64,000 nt of DNA from contig PHEF01000015.1 of NCBI GenBank assembly GCA_002842875.1, positions 16,503-80,502 of the forward strand, in the 5' to 3' direction. Shown piece by piece: positions 34,050 to 42,798 of the stretch. The stretch comes from Alphaproteobacteria bacterium HGW-Alphaproteobacteria-3. Its GTDB lineage: Bacteria > Pseudomonadota > Alphaproteobacteria > Parvibaculales > Parvibaculaceae. How positions within the stretch are numbered: the stretch's first letter is position 1; each line of letters opens with the position of its first letter. Both the position numbers and the translations under genes were made by a program. The notes beneath the pieces are model-generated. The model had not been told where the DNA came from. It searched no databases and saw nothing but the letters and a program-made list of their open reading frames with translations.

Positions 34050-35194
34050 CGAAAACGCAGGTTTCCGCGGTCGAGATCGGCGACCGTGCGGGCGCCCATC
34101 AGCTTCATGTCGCGTTCGATCTCTTCGCGCATCAGGCCAAGCGCGCGCTCCACGCCGGGCTGTCCAGCGGCCGCCAATGCGTAGAGATAGAGCCTGCCGC
34201 CCGAACACGCCTTGGCGCCGAGCGACAGCGCCTTGAGCACGTGGGTGCCACGCTGAATACCTCCCTCGCAGATCACGTCGATCTTGTCGCCCACCGCATC
34301 GACAATCTCGGCCAACTGGTCGAACGGGCTCCGCCCGCCATCAAGCTGACGCCCGCCATGGTTCGACACCATGATGCCGGTGCAACCTATATCCACCGCG
34401 CGTTTGGCGTCGGCGACGCTCATCACGCCCTTGAGCGCGAAATGTCCTCCCCATTTGGCGCGGATTGTCTCGGCATCCTTCCAGTTCATCGACTGATCCA
34501 GCATGGTGGAAAAATAGCTGCCGATCGAAGTCGCAAGATTGGTGCCCTCCTGCACATGCTCTTGCAGGTGCGGCAGTTCCATTTTCGGATGGGTCAAATA
34601 GTTGACTGCCCAGCGCGGCCGCGCGGCGAAGCTGAAAAGACTTTTGAGGGTGAGCCTCGGCGGCGATGTAAATCCGGTGTGAAGATCACGTTCCCGGTTG
34701 CCACCGGTAATGGTGTCGACGGTAAGCGCCATCACGTCGAAATTCGCGGCCCTGGCGCGCTCGATCATGCTGTCATTGAGGCCGCGGTCCTTGTGGAAAT
34801 AGAACTGAAACATTTTCGGCGTGTCGATCATCGCGCCGATTTCTTCCACGCTCACTGTGCCGAGAGAAGAGACGCCGAACATGGTTCCGTATTTCTGTGC
34901 CGCACGCGCGACCGCACGCTCGCCATCCGGGTGGAATAGCCGCTGCAGCGCGGTCGGCGCGCAATAGACCGGCATGGCGAGTTTCTTGCCGAAGATCGTG
35001 GTCGACATGTCCACCGTTTCCACCCCTGCGAGTACGCTTGGGATGAGATCGCACGTCTCATAGGCTTCGGTATTGCGCCGGTATGTCACCTCGTCGTCTG
35101 CTGCGCCGTCGATGTAGTGAAAGATGGGGGACGGCAGACGGCGGCGCGCAAGCGCGCGGAAATCTCTGAAGTTGTGACACTTGGCAAGGCTCAT
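34046..35194 (-). CDS. lldD: FMN-dependent alpha-hydroxy acid (L-lactate) dehydrogenase
   Basis: 382-residue flavoprotein of the lactate dehydrogenase/glycolate oxidase family. It oxidises an L-2-hydroxy acid with FMN and passes electrons to the respiratory chain or oxygen. APTALQRLFHPDGE, QFYFHKDR, ALTVDTITGGNRERDLHTGF, LKGVMSVADAKRAVD and SNHGGRQLDG (catalytic His) are all in order. CEGGIQRGTHVLKALSLGA binds FMN phosphate. The start at 35194 gives the normal family N-terminus. L-lactate is the best guess, but mandelate or glycolate cannot be excluded. Confidence 0.93.
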   Translation of the reverse strand: MSLAKCHNFRDFRALARRRLPSPIFHYIDGAADDEVTYRRNTEAYETCDLIPSVLAGVETVDMSTTIFGKKLAMPVYCAPTALQRLFHPDGERAVARAAQKYGTMFGVSSLGTVSVEEIGAMIDTPKMFQFYFHKDRGLNDSMIERARAANFDVMALTVDTITGGNRERDLHTGFTSPPRLTLKSLFSFAARPRWAVNYLTHPKMELPHLQEHVQEGTNLATSIGSYFSTMLDQSMNWKDAETIRAKWGGHFALKGVMSVADAKRAVDIGCTGIMVSNHGGRQLDGGRSPFDQLAEIVDAVGDKIDVICEGGIQRGTHVLKALSLGAKACSGGRLYLYALAAAGQPGVERALGLMREEIERDMKLMGARTVADLDRGNLRFR

Positions 35195-35436
35195 CGGAAC
35201 TCGCTTCGGCGCGCAGGGCGCATTGAAATGTTCTGAAACGTCACGCGCTAGCGCCGGCAAATCGAGCAGAGACCGGCATGCGACCGAACGCGACGGAACG
35301 AGGTGGAATGCATCGGTCGAATCTAGCCTGTCCTTCGACGATTGACGATAGGGCGGGGAAGGAAAGGTTTGGCAGGTGCAGCCGGCGCCGCTTATCCTCC
35401 GGACCGGAATCACACAAGCCCCTACCGGGAGGAACC

Positions 35437-36174
35437 ATGTCCGCAGCGTCATCGGTCAAGATAAGCGCCGGCACATACGACTACAGCGATGGCGACACGG
35501 CCATGGAGGGGTATGTCGCTTATCCCGACGATGGCAACAGGCATGCCTGCGTGCTGCTTGGGCATGACTGGAGCGGGCTCAACCAGGGGATGAAGGCCCG
35601 CGCCGAGCAGATGGCGGGCCTCGGCTACACGGCCTTCGCGATGGACGTCTACGGCAAGGGGGTTCGGGGCGACGAACAAGGCGACAATACCGCGCTGATG
35701 AGCCCCCTGCTTGCCGACCGGGCCCTGCTGCGCAAACGGCTTCTCGCCGCACTCACCACAGCGGCGGCACATCCCGCGACTGACGCCTCCAGGATCGGCG
35801 CGATGGGCTATTGCTTTGGCGGGCTCTGCGCACTCGATCTCGCGCGCGCCGCGCCACCCGAACTCAAGGCAGCGGTGAGCTTTCATGGCATCTTCTATCC
35901 GCCCAATCTCGGCGAACAGGGAAAGATCACGGCGAAGGTGCTGATCCTGCACGGCTGGGACGATCCGATGGCCAAGCCCGACAGCGTTATCGGCGTCGCG
36001 AAGGAGATGACAGACGCGCAAGCCGACTGGCAGCTCCACGCCTATGGTCACGCCATGCACGCCTTCACGTTCGAGGGCGCGAACTCCCCCGAGCGCGGCA
36101 TCCGCTACGAAGCCAATGCCGACCGGCGCTCATGGGCGGCGATGCGTGCCTTCTTCGAGGAGGTCTTCGGCTAG
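35437..36174 (+). CDS. Dienelactone hydrolase family protein
   Basis: 245-residue alpha/beta hydrolase. The nucleophile is Cys126 in GYCFGG, the acidic residue lies in HGWDDPMA, and His in YGHAMHAF completes the triad. The cysteine nucleophile marks the dienelactone hydrolase family, which acts in chloroaromatic degradation, but many members have unrelated roles. GGGAGGAA is immediately before the ATG at 35437. No ring-cleavage genes are nearby, so the substrate is uncertain. Confidence 0.9.
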   Translation: MSAASSVKISAGTYDYSDGDTAMEGYVAYPDDGNRHACVLLGHDWSGLNQGMKARAEQMAGLGYTAFAMDVYGKGVRGDEQGDNTALMSPLLADRALLRKRLLAALTTAAAHPATDASRIGAMGYCFGGLCALDLARAAPPELKAAVSFHGIFYPPNLGEQGKITAKVLILHGWDDPMAKPDSVIGVAKEMTDAQADWQLHAYGHAMHAFTFEGANSPERGIRYEANADRRSWAAMRAFFEEVFG

Positions 36175-37328
36175 CCCGTACGGAAGTGCTTGGAGAGCTT
36201 GAGGCCCTGACGCTGATAATTCGAGCCGAGCCCCGATCCGTATAGAACGGAGGGCCGGTCGGTCAGGCGTTCGAGCACGAAGCGGCCGATGGTCTGGCCG
36301 TTCTCGAGAATGAAGGGTACGTCGTGCGAGCGCACTTCGAGGACGATGCGGCTGCCCGCGCCGCCGGCCTCGCGCGCGCCGAAGCCGGGGTCGAAGAAGC
36401 CTGCGTAATGGACGCGGAATTCACCGACCAGCGGGTTGTAGGGCACCATCTCGCCCGCATGGGTGGCGGGAATGTGCAGCGCCTCGGCGGAGGCGAGGAT
36501 GTAGAATTCGTCCGGGTCGAGAATAAGCCCCTTGCCGGGGCGAACATGCACCGGATCCCAGAAGTCGCGCACGTCGTAGGCATTCACCTTGTCGACGTCG
36601 ATGACGCCGGAATGCCGCTTCGCCCGGTAGCCGACGATCTCGTCTTCCGCCTCCGCGCGCAAATTGACCGTGAGGGCGATGCCGCCATCGATATCGGCTT
36701 CGCCGTCGACGAGCCGCAACTCGTCATGGAGCCGCTTCATCTCCGCGTCGGTGCAGGTGTGCATGCCGCGACGAAACCGTATCTGCGCAAGGCGCGAACC
36801 GGGACGCACGAGAATGGGGAAGGTGCGCGGGCTGATCTCCAGATAGAGATGCCCCTTGTAGCCGGCCGCCACCTGATCGAACTCGGCGCAGAAGTCGGTG
36901 ATGAGGCGCGTGAAGACATCGAGGCGCCCCGTCGAGCTCTTCGGGTTCGCCGATGCGGAGGTTCGTTCCGAAAGTGCAAGTGCTTCGACCAGCGGCACGA
37001 GATAGACGCAGCCCGTTTCGAGCACAGCGCCTTCGCTCAGGTCGATCTTGTGGAGCATCAGCTCCTCGACGCGCTCCATCACGCCGCATTCGGGGCCAGG
37101 CAGGAAGGAGGCGCGCAACCGGTAGGCGGTGGCGCCGAGCCGCAGGTCGAGGCTTGCCGGCTGCAACTGGCTCGGGTCGATTTCGTGACCGCCCCAGATT
37201 TCCTTTTCGCGGATCAGCGTGGCGATGCCATGCGACGGCAGAATTCCGGTCATGTGCACCTGGCCGGGGCCGACGCGGCGAGGTTCGTCGTCGTGATGGG
37301 GAAAGAGATCGTCCGCCGCTTTTGTCAT
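36171..37328 (-). CDS. dcd: 2'-deoxycytidine 5'-triphosphate deaminase, long form
   Basis: Converts dCTP to dUTP for thymidylate synthesis. At 385 residues it is about twice E. coli Dcd and represents the fused two-domain alphaproteobacterial type: both halves look like trimeric dUTPase/Dcd folds. The N-terminal half has SLDLRLGATAYR, and SANPKSSTGRLDVFTRLI matches the active-site motif. The C-terminal half has ILDPDEFYILASAEAL, GEFRVHYAGFFDPGFG and LENGQTIGRFVLERL. It is divergent from metZ. Confidence 0.92.
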   Translation of the reverse strand: MTKAADDLFPHHDDEPRRVGPGQVHMTGILPSHGIATLIREKEIWGGHEIDPSQLQPASLDLRLGATAYRLRASFLPGPECGVMERVEELMLHKIDLSEGAVLETGCVYLVPLVEALALSERTSASANPKSSTGRLDVFTRLITDFCAEFDQVAAGYKGHLYLEISPRTFPILVRPGSRLAQIRFRRGMHTCTDAEMKRLHDELRLVDGEADIDGGIALTVNLRAEAEDEIVGYRAKRHSGVIDVDKVNAYDVRDFWDPVHVRPGKGLILDPDEFYILASAEALHIPATHAGEMVPYNPLVGEFRVHYAGFFDPGFGAREAGGAGSRIVLEVRSHDVPFILENGQTIGRFVLERLTDRPSVLYGSGLGSNYQRQGLKLSKHFRTG

Positions 37329-37477
37329 GGAATCCTCGGGGCGGCGGGTCCTGCCCGCCTCGTCTTTTCACGCCTCGTTTATAGTTGCCGCGGCAGGGCG
37401 GGGAAAGCCCGGAAGGCCGGTTCGCGCGAATCGAGCCTTGACGGCGGCACCTCCTCCGCCTTAAATGCGCCCGATCC

Positions 37478-37537
37478 CGTGGTGATTTGAGCCGACCGGC
37501 TTGCGGCCACGTTAAACAACTCGCTAAAAAGGTCGGG
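37478..37537 (+). promoter_or_regulatory. SAM-II riboswitch
   Basis: Matches the alphaproteobacterial metA/metZ leader motif. P1 is CGTGG (37479-37483) with CCACG (37507-37511). The loop segment CCGACC (37492-37497) pairs with GGTCGG (37531-37536) to make the H-type pseudoknot, and the linker GTTAAACAACTCGCTAAAAA holds the conserved purines. It binds S-adenosylmethionine and lowers metZ expression when SAM is plentiful. A terminator follows directly. Confidence 0.95.
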
Positions 37538-37544
37538 ACGCGAG

Positions 37545-37573
37545 CCCCGATCCCACACGGTCGGGGTTTTTTT
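37545..37573 (+). terminator. SAM-II-linked intrinsic terminator
   Basis: Stem ccccga (37545-37550) with tcgggg (37561-37566), then seven T's (37567-37573), ending 15 bases before the metZ ATG. The GGTCGGG strand of the aptamer could instead pair with the terminator's left arm (ccccgatcc). That gives a simple switch: SAM bound keeps the pseudoknot and allows termination; SAM absent gives antitermination. Confidence 0.85.
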
Positions 37574-37587
37574 ATGGGGTAGCCCAG

Positions 37588-38778
37588 ATGAGCAAGACGA
37601 CACGAGACGGCCGGACGCTCCGGCCCCGCACCGAGGCCGTTCACGGCGGCACGAACCGCACGCCCTTCGGCGAGACCAGCGAGGCCCTGTTCCTCACGTC
37701 TGGCTATGTCTACGACTCCATGGAGGCTGCCGAGCGCCGCTTCAAGAATGAGGAGCCGGGCTTCGTCTACAGCCGCTTCTCCAACCCGACGGTGCGCATG
37801 TTCGAGGAGCGCATGGCCGCGCTCGAAGGCGCGGATGACGCGCGCGCGACGGCGACCGGCATGGCGGCGGTCACATCGGCCCTGCTCTGCTATCTCAAGG
37901 CGGGCGACCATGTGCTCTCGTCGCGCGCCCTTTTCGGTTCCTGCCGCTACATCGTGGAAGACCTGCTGCCGCGCTTCGGCATCGCCTCGACGCTTGTCGA
38001 CGGGCGCGACATCGATGCCTGGAAAAAGGCTGTGCAGCCAAACACCAGGGTGCTCTTCCTCGAAACGCCGTCGAACCCGACGCTCGAAATCATCGACATC
38101 AAGGCGGTCGCCGATATCGCGCATGCGGCGGGTGCGAAACTCTTCATCGACAATGTCTTCGCGACGCCGACGCTGCAGCGGCCGATGGAACTCGGCGCCG
38201 ATGTCGTCGTCTATTCGGCGACCAAGCATATCGACGGCCAGGGCCGCTGCCTCGGCGGCGTTGTGCTCGCCGACCAGCAGTTCATCACCGATCATCTTTC
38301 GAATTTCCTGCGCCAGACGGGACCGAGCCTCAGCCCGTTCAACGCCTGGGTGATGCTCAAAAGCCTCGAGACGCTCGACCTGCGCGTGCGGGAACACGCC
38401 CGCAATGCCGAAGCGGTCGCGCGGTTCCTCGAAGGCCACAAGGGGATCGAGCGCGTCTTCTATCCCGGCCTGCCAAGCCATCCGCAGCACAATCTCGCCA
38501 TGAGCCAGATGGAGGCCGGCGGCAATATCGTCGCCTTCGAGGTGAAGGGCGGTAAGGCCGGCGCCTTCCGCTTCGCCAATGCGCTGCAAGTCGTCAAGAT
38601 TTCCAACAATCTGGGCGACTCGAAGAGCCTCATCACACACCCCGCGACGACGACCCATCAGCGGCTCGCACAAGACGTGCGCGAGGAGCTTGGCATCAAC
38701 GAAGGCCTGGTTCGGCTGTCGGTCGGGCTCGAAGACATGGCCGACCTCATCGAGGACATGGAGAGGGCGCTGGCGTAA
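37588..38778 (+). CDS. metZ: O-succinylhomoserine sulfhydrylase
   Basis: PLP enzyme making homocysteine from O-succinylhomoserine and sulfide, the direct sulfhydrylation route to methionine. 396 residues of the Cys/Met metabolism family. SRFSNPTVRMFEERMAALEGAD is the substrate entry region, SATKHIDGQGR carries PLP-binding Lys213, and TTTHQRL.. the C-terminal substrate site. The SAM-II riboswitch upstream fits a methionine gene. It is followed by apaG, a pairing often seen in this bacterial group. Confidence 0.95.
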   Translation: MSKTTRDGRTLRPRTEAVHGGTNRTPFGETSEALFLTSGYVYDSMEAAERRFKNEEPGFVYSRFSNPTVRMFEERMAALEGADDARATATGMAAVTSALLCYLKAGDHVLSSRALFGSCRYIVEDLLPRFGIASTLVDGRDIDAWKKAVQPNTRVLFLETPSNPTLEIIDIKAVADIAHAAGAKLFIDNVFATPTLQRPMELGADVVVYSATKHIDGQGRCLGGVVLADQQFITDHLSNFLRQTGPSLSPFNAWVMLKSLETLDLRVREHARNAEAVARFLEGHKGIERVFYPGLPSHPQHNLAMSQMEAGGNIVAFEVKGGKAGAFRFANALQVVKISNNLGDSKSLITHPATTTHQRLAQDVREELGINEGLVRLSVGLEDMADLIEDMERALA

Positions 38779-38810
38779 AACGTTAACCTTGCGCCTCAAA
38801 TTCGCCGCCA

Positions 38811-38825
38811 TTAACAGGAAGTTAG
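38811..38825. promoter_or_regulatory. CtrA-box-like sequence
   Basis: TTAA-N7-TTAG (38811-38825) is one base from the CtrA consensus TTAA-N7-TTAA, in the 193-base gap between metZ and the apaG remnant. TTAACC also occurs at 38783. CtrA is expected in an organism with GcrA. Short motifs like this arise by chance, so this is tentative. Confidence 0.3.
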
Positions 38826-38971
38826 AGTGTATCCGCTAGGGTTTTAATCCTGCGGGGGAAAGGCTTTTTGGCAACTTGCCGGAAAGCCCTGTGCGGTACA
38901 TATCCCTTGCAGGGCCCGGCCAGAAAGGCCGCGTCCCGCATTCACAGACGTCTTCGTGCAAGGATCGCCCG

Positions 38972-39318
38972 ATGTACAGCGCCATGACCCGGTCCATCAA
39001 TATTCTGGTCGAGCCGACCTATCTCGAGGACCGATCGAGAATCGTGGACGCGAAACGGTGAAACTGCGCGCGCGCTACTGGAAGATAACGGATGCATGCG
39101 GGCATGTGCATGAAGTGCGCGGCCCCGGCGTCGTCGGCGAGCAGCCGGTCCTCAAGCCCGGCGAGACCTTCCAGTACACGAGCGGCACGCCGCTTGGCGC
39201 CCCTTCGGGCATCATGTTCGGAAATTACGAAATGGAGACCGACGGGGGCGAGACCTTCGAGGTCGACATCCCGGCCTTCTCGCTCGATTGCCCACATGCG
39301 ATGCGGATGCTGCACTGA
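38972..39318 (+). pseudogene. apaG: apaG broken by an internal deletion and frameshift
   Basis: ApaG is a small Fn3-like protein (about 130 residues) involved in metal and polyphosphate-nucleotide stress. The N-terminal part ([22 protein letters not shown]) starts at 38972. The rest ([57 protein letters not shown]) is in another frame to 39318. Compared with intact ApaG about 14 residues (the RYVWAY segment) are missing at the junction near 39037, so about 40-43 bases are lost, a number not divisible by three. The first frame ends at 39061. Either a real pseudogene or an assembly error. Confidence 0.85.
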
Positions 39319-39393
39319 GACTTCGCACGTCTCGCTTCCCGCACGGCACCGGTCTAGGATGACGCACGCTCGTGCCGTCCTCCAAAGCCGGAA

Positions 39394-40743
39394 ATGAATT
39401 CCATGGCATCGCCGCAAATCTTCACGCCCCGCGAGATGATCGAGAAGCTCGTCTCCTTCGACACGACGAGCCATTTGTCCAATCTGGCGCTGATCGAGTT
39501 CGTGGAGAGCTATCTCGCGAGCCACGGCGTCTCATCGCTGCGAGTCATGAACGAGGACGGCACCAAGGCCAATCTCTTTGCGACGCTCGGGGACGAAGCG
39601 GCGCCCGGCGGCATCGTTCTTTCGGGCCATACGGATGTCGTGCCCGTCGAAGGGCAGGACTGGTCAAGCGATCCCTTCAGCATCGTCGAAAAGGACGGCA
39701 AGCTTTTCGGACGCGGGACGAGCGACATGAAAAGCTTCATCGCCGTTGCGCTCGCCCATGTGCCGGCATTCCTGAAGGGCGGACCGAAGATGCCGGTCCA
39801 CCTCGCGCTTTCCTATGACGAGGAAGTGGGTTGCCTCGGCGTCCGGCCGATGATCGAGAGCATCGTCCGCACGATGCCGCGCCCCCAGGTCGTGATCGTC
39901 GGCGAACCCTCCTCCATGAAGGTCGTGAACGCGCACAAGGGCATCCAGTCCTACAACACGAAAGTGACGGGTCTCGAATTCCATTCGAGCCAGACGCATC
40001 TCGGCGTCAGCGCCATTCAGTATGCGGCGGAACTCATTTCCTTCCTGATGACGCTTGCGGCGGAAATGCGCGAGCGCGGCGATGCGTCCGGCCGCTTCAG
40101 CCCGCCCTATACGACAATCAATGTGGGCACCATCAGGGGCGGAACGGCGCTCAACATCATCGCGAAGAGCTGCTCCTTCCTGTGGGAATACCGCTCGCTG
40201 CCGGATGCCGACCCGTCGGAGATCATCACCCGCTTCAACGCCTATGCGGAAGAAGAGGTGCTGCCGCGCATGCGCGCCGTCTTCCCCGGCGCGAAGATCG
40301 AGACGGTGGCTCGCGCGCAATCGCCGGGCCTTGCCGCCCTTGACGGCGATCCGGGCGAAACGCTCGTCATGAAGCTCGCGCAATGCAATTCGGCGGAAGC
40401 TGTCTCCTACAACACGGAAGCCGGGCTCTTTCAGCTCGCGGATATTCCGACCGTCGTCTGCGGCCCCGGCGACATTGCGCAGGCGCACAAGCCCGACGAA
40501 TTCATCGAGCTTTCACAGATTGCCGAATGCGAGACCTTCATGGGGCGGCTTGCCGGCTTTGTGTCGGGGCGGGGCGGCCGATCTAGAGTCTTTCGCCTCG
40601 AAAGGCCGAATGGCTTCAGGTTCGCTCCCCGCCGCGTTGCCGAACCGCGGAAGCGGCTGTCGCCTCGCGGGAAAACGCCCCGGCGGCTCAATCCAGGGGC
40701 GGTGCCCCGCGCATGCCGCGCCGGGTATAGAGAGAGCGCATGA
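39394..40743 (+). CDS. argE: Acetylornithine deacetylase
   Basis: M20 zinc peptidase-like enzyme releasing acetate from N-acetylornithine. SGHTDVVPVEGQDW, GRGTSDMKSF, SYDEEVGCLG and VGEPSSMK give the two-metal site and catalytic glutamate; GGTALNIIAKSC starts the dimerisation domain, and CGPGDIAQAHKPDEFI carries the last histidine. Homologues end near CETFMGRL, but here the frame continues about 60 residues of arginine-rich sequence and overlaps the convergent BLUF gene by 56 bases, suggesting a lost stop or frameshift at the end. The start may be 39394 or 39403. Confidence 0.9.
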   Translation: MNSMASPQIFTPREMIEKLVSFDTTSHLSNLALIEFVESYLASHGVSSLRVMNEDGTKANLFATLGDEAAPGGIVLSGHTDVVPVEGQDWSSDPFSIVEKDGKLFGRGTSDMKSFIAVALAHVPAFLKGGPKMPVHLALSYDEEVGCLGVRPMIESIVRTMPRPQVVIVGEPSSMKVVNAHKGIQSYNTKVTGLEFHSSQTHLGVSAIQYAAELISFLMTLAAEMRERGDASGRFSPPYTTINVGTIRGGTALNIIAKSCSFLWEYRSLPDADPSEIITRFNAYAEEEVLPRMRAVFPGAKIETVARAQSPGLAALDGDPGETLVMKLAQCNSAEAVSYNTEAGLFQLADIPTVVCGPGDIAQAHKPDEFIELSQIAECETFMGRLAGFVSGRGGRSRVFRLERPNGFRFAPRRVAEPRKRLSPRGKTPRRLNPGAVPRACRAGYRESA

Positions 40744-41137
40744 ACGAGATCAGCTCAGGTGCTTTCTTCCTCAGGTTTTCGATCGATTCATTCGACGAAA
40801 GATCGGTCGAATCGAACGGTGTTTCCTCGGACGCTTCGGCATGCATGAACTTTTCGAAGCCCATGCTCCAACCTGGAAAACTGCGTTCTTCGCGCTCCGT
40901 CTCCACGACGCGCACAAGCCCGCTGTGACGCGGGTCGCGGGAGATGCGCTGAAAAGTCTCTTCGACGCGCGCCTTCTCTCCTTCAAGAACCTGGAAAAAT
41001 GTTCCATCCCGCAAAATCAGCATACCCGACAATCCGTTGTGCCGGTTGTTCGCCGACGAGGCACGCAGAATATCATGGACATCCGCCTCCCCCACCCCGG
41101 GTTTGGCAGCGCTGAAATAGGCCAACTGGAAAACCAT
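40688..41137 (-). CDS. BLUF-domain blue-light sensor
   Basis: 149-residue flavin photoreceptor. The BLUF triad has the exact spacing of AppA: Tyr7, Asn31 and Gln49 (LAYFSA, NNRHNGLSG, FFQVLEG). VEETFQRISRDPRHSG and PGWSMGF with its semi-conserved Trp complete the fold. There is no EAL or other output domain, only a short helical C-terminal tail, so it should signal by contact with a partner. No partner is obvious nearby. Confidence 0.93.
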   Translation of the reverse strand: MVFQLAYFSAAKPGVGEADVHDILRASSANNRHNGLSGMLILRDGTFFQVLEGEKARVEETFQRISRDPRHSGLVRVVETEREERSFPGWSMGFEKFMHAEASEETPFDSTDLSSNESIENLRKKAPELISFMRSLYTRRGMRGAPPLD

Positions 41138-41175
41138 TCCCTCACCTCCCGGTTATGCCAGGCTTCCCCCTCGGG

Positions 41176-41796
41176 CTAGCGTAGTACGGATTCCATACTG
41201 CGTTCCACTTCCATCGACATGCCGGCATCGAACTTCGCCGCCAGCGCCTGCATCAGCGCCGTATAGGCCGCATCGCGCTCGTTGAGGCTCGCGCTTTCGA
41301 GGACGGTACGCTCGGCGGTTACATCGACTTCGGCAGACCATGTGCCCGAGCCGCCATCGGGCGCCGGACGTTCCACGGTGAGCCGTGCCTTGAGGCGCGC
41401 CTTCAGCCGTGTGTCGAGCTGGTCGCCAAAAAGGCCGGTGAGGCCACCTTTCTTTTCGAGCCGTTCCTGGGTCACCGTGCCGTCGAAAACGGTGAGCACC
41501 GCCGTGCCGCGATTGCCGCTCGCGACAAGGCGCGCGTCCGCCCAGCTCCGCGCAACAGCCGAGGGCGTTACCTTGTGAAGATGCTCGACATAGGGCTCGC
41601 GGCCGGAGGAATGAAACCGGCTGTCGACCGCCACGCTTGCGATGTCGAGGCGGAGGGCCGGCCTTGCCTCGAAGGAAACGGAAGCCGGCGAGGCGAGGGC
41701 CGGAGGATCGCCGGCGCAGGCGGCAATGAAGGGAAACAGGAGCGCCAGGCAAATGGCGCGCGGCAGGAAGGTGCGGGAGCGTTCTGGACGGTTCAC
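41176..41796 (-). CDS. Predicted lipoprotein of unknown function
   Basis: 206 residues from GTG 41796. Signal peptide with a lipobox (FIAACAGD, Cys27), so probably attached to a membrane in the periplasm. The mature domain is mixed alpha/beta: ADARLVASGNRGTAVLTVFDGTVTQERLEKK resembles LPS-assembly-like or DUF lipoproteins, without a firm match. It ends with a helix (ALAAKFDAGMSMEVERSME). It lies 14 bases after hslO on the same strand, possibly the tail of the arg-hslO transcript. Confidence 0.75.
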   Translation of the reverse strand: MNRPERSRTFLPRAICLALLFPFIAACAGDPPALASPASVSFEARPALRLDIASVAVDSRFHSSGREPYVEHLHKVTPSAVARSWADARLVASGNRGTAVLTVFDGTVTQERLEKKGGLTGLFGDQLDTRLKARLKARLTVERPAPDGGSGTWSAEVDVTAERTVLESASLNERDAAYTALMQALAAKFDAGMSMEVERSMESVLR

Positions 41797-41810
41797 GTCA
41801 AAAGCCTCGT

Positions 41811-42770
41811 TCAGTTCAGCCCTTCCTTCAATTCGGCGGGCTCGAAGATATAGACCTCGCTGCAGAATTCGCAGGTCACGGTGATGACATCCTCCTGCAC
41901 CATTTCGTCTATTTCATGGCTGCCGAAGGAACGCAGCACGGACGTCATGCGCTCGCGCGAGCAGCGGCAGGAAAATTCAACCGGCACAGGATCGTAGGCG
42001 CGCACCCCGTCCTCGTGAAACAGGCGATAGAGCAGCCGGTTCGGCTCGATCTCGGGATCGAGGAGTTCGTGATCCTCCACCGTGTCGAGCAGGATCGACG
42101 CGCGGTTCCATGCTTCTTCTTCGTCCGTATAGGGGACTTCGTCCCGATCCTCGCGATAGCCCGTGAGGCCGCCGTCCCGCGCGATATGCTGGATCATGAT
42201 GGCGCCCGCGCGCCAGTTCTTTTCCGGCCCCGTTGCTTCGCGGTGATAGAATGGCCCCGCAGCAAGGCGAATGCGCGTCGCAACCTGCTCCGAATTGGCG
42301 AAATATTCGTGTGCGCTGTGGCTCAGTCCGCCGGGAAGGAGCGCTACAATCCCCTGATAGGGCTCCATGCCGGCGCCCTGGTCGATGGTGAGCGCAAGAT
42401 GCCCCTCGCCCATCAGGTCCGCCGGTTCGATCCGGTCCGCGACGATGGCTTCGGCAAGCCGCTCCGAATTCATCATCGCGTAGCCGCGCAGCTTTCCCGG
42501 CGACTGGTAGTCCGCGACGAGCATGCTCACGGGCCCGTTGCCCTGTGTCTGCAGGATGAAGCGGCCATCGAATTTCAGCGCCGAGCCAATCAGAGCGGTG
42601 AGCGCCAGCGCCTCGCCGAGAAGGCGCGACACGGGTTCGGGATAGGCATGCGCTGTCAGCACGCGATCGACCAGCGGGCCGAGGCGGACGACCCGGCCGC
42701 GAATGCCCAGATCCTCGATCTGGAACGGCTGCACGAGATCGTCGGTGCCGGTGCCTTCTGAACTGCTCAC
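41811..42770 (-). CDS. hslO: Hsp33 redox-regulated chaperone
   Basis: 319-residue holdase activated by oxidative stress. The zinc-binding cysteine switch at the C-terminus is present as FSCRCSRER and VTCEFCSEVY (CxC and CxxC); oxidation frees zinc and unfolds the linker. The N-terminal domain shows ALTALIGSALKFDGRFILQTQG and VADYQSPGKLRGYA. The start is a GTG at 42770. Third gene after argD-argF on the minus strand, 28 bases from argF, a common alphaproteobacterial arrangement. Confidence 0.95.
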   Translation of the reverse strand: MSSSEGTGTDDLVQPFQIEDLGIRGRVVRLGPLVDRVLTAHAYPEPVSRLLGEALALTALIGSALKFDGRFILQTQGNGPVSMLVADYQSPGKLRGYAMMNSERLAEAIVADRIEPADLMGEGHLALTIDQGAGMEPYQGIVALLPGGLSHSAHEYFANSEQVATRIRLAAGPFYHREATGPEKNWRAGAIMIQHIARDGGLTGYREDRDEVPYTDEEEAWNRASILLDTVEDHELLDPEIEPNRLLYRLFHEDGVRAYDPVPVEFSCRCSRERMTSVLRSFGSHEIDEMVQEDVITVTCEFCSEVYIFEPAELKEGLN

Positions 42771-42798
42771 GAAAACTCTCGATCCTGCTTTGCGCGTG

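Noticed and set aside
36724..38811. 695-codon minus-strand frame spanning dcd, the riboswitch and metZ
   Set aside because: It covers the SAM-II element and is antisense to metZ; no homology seen.
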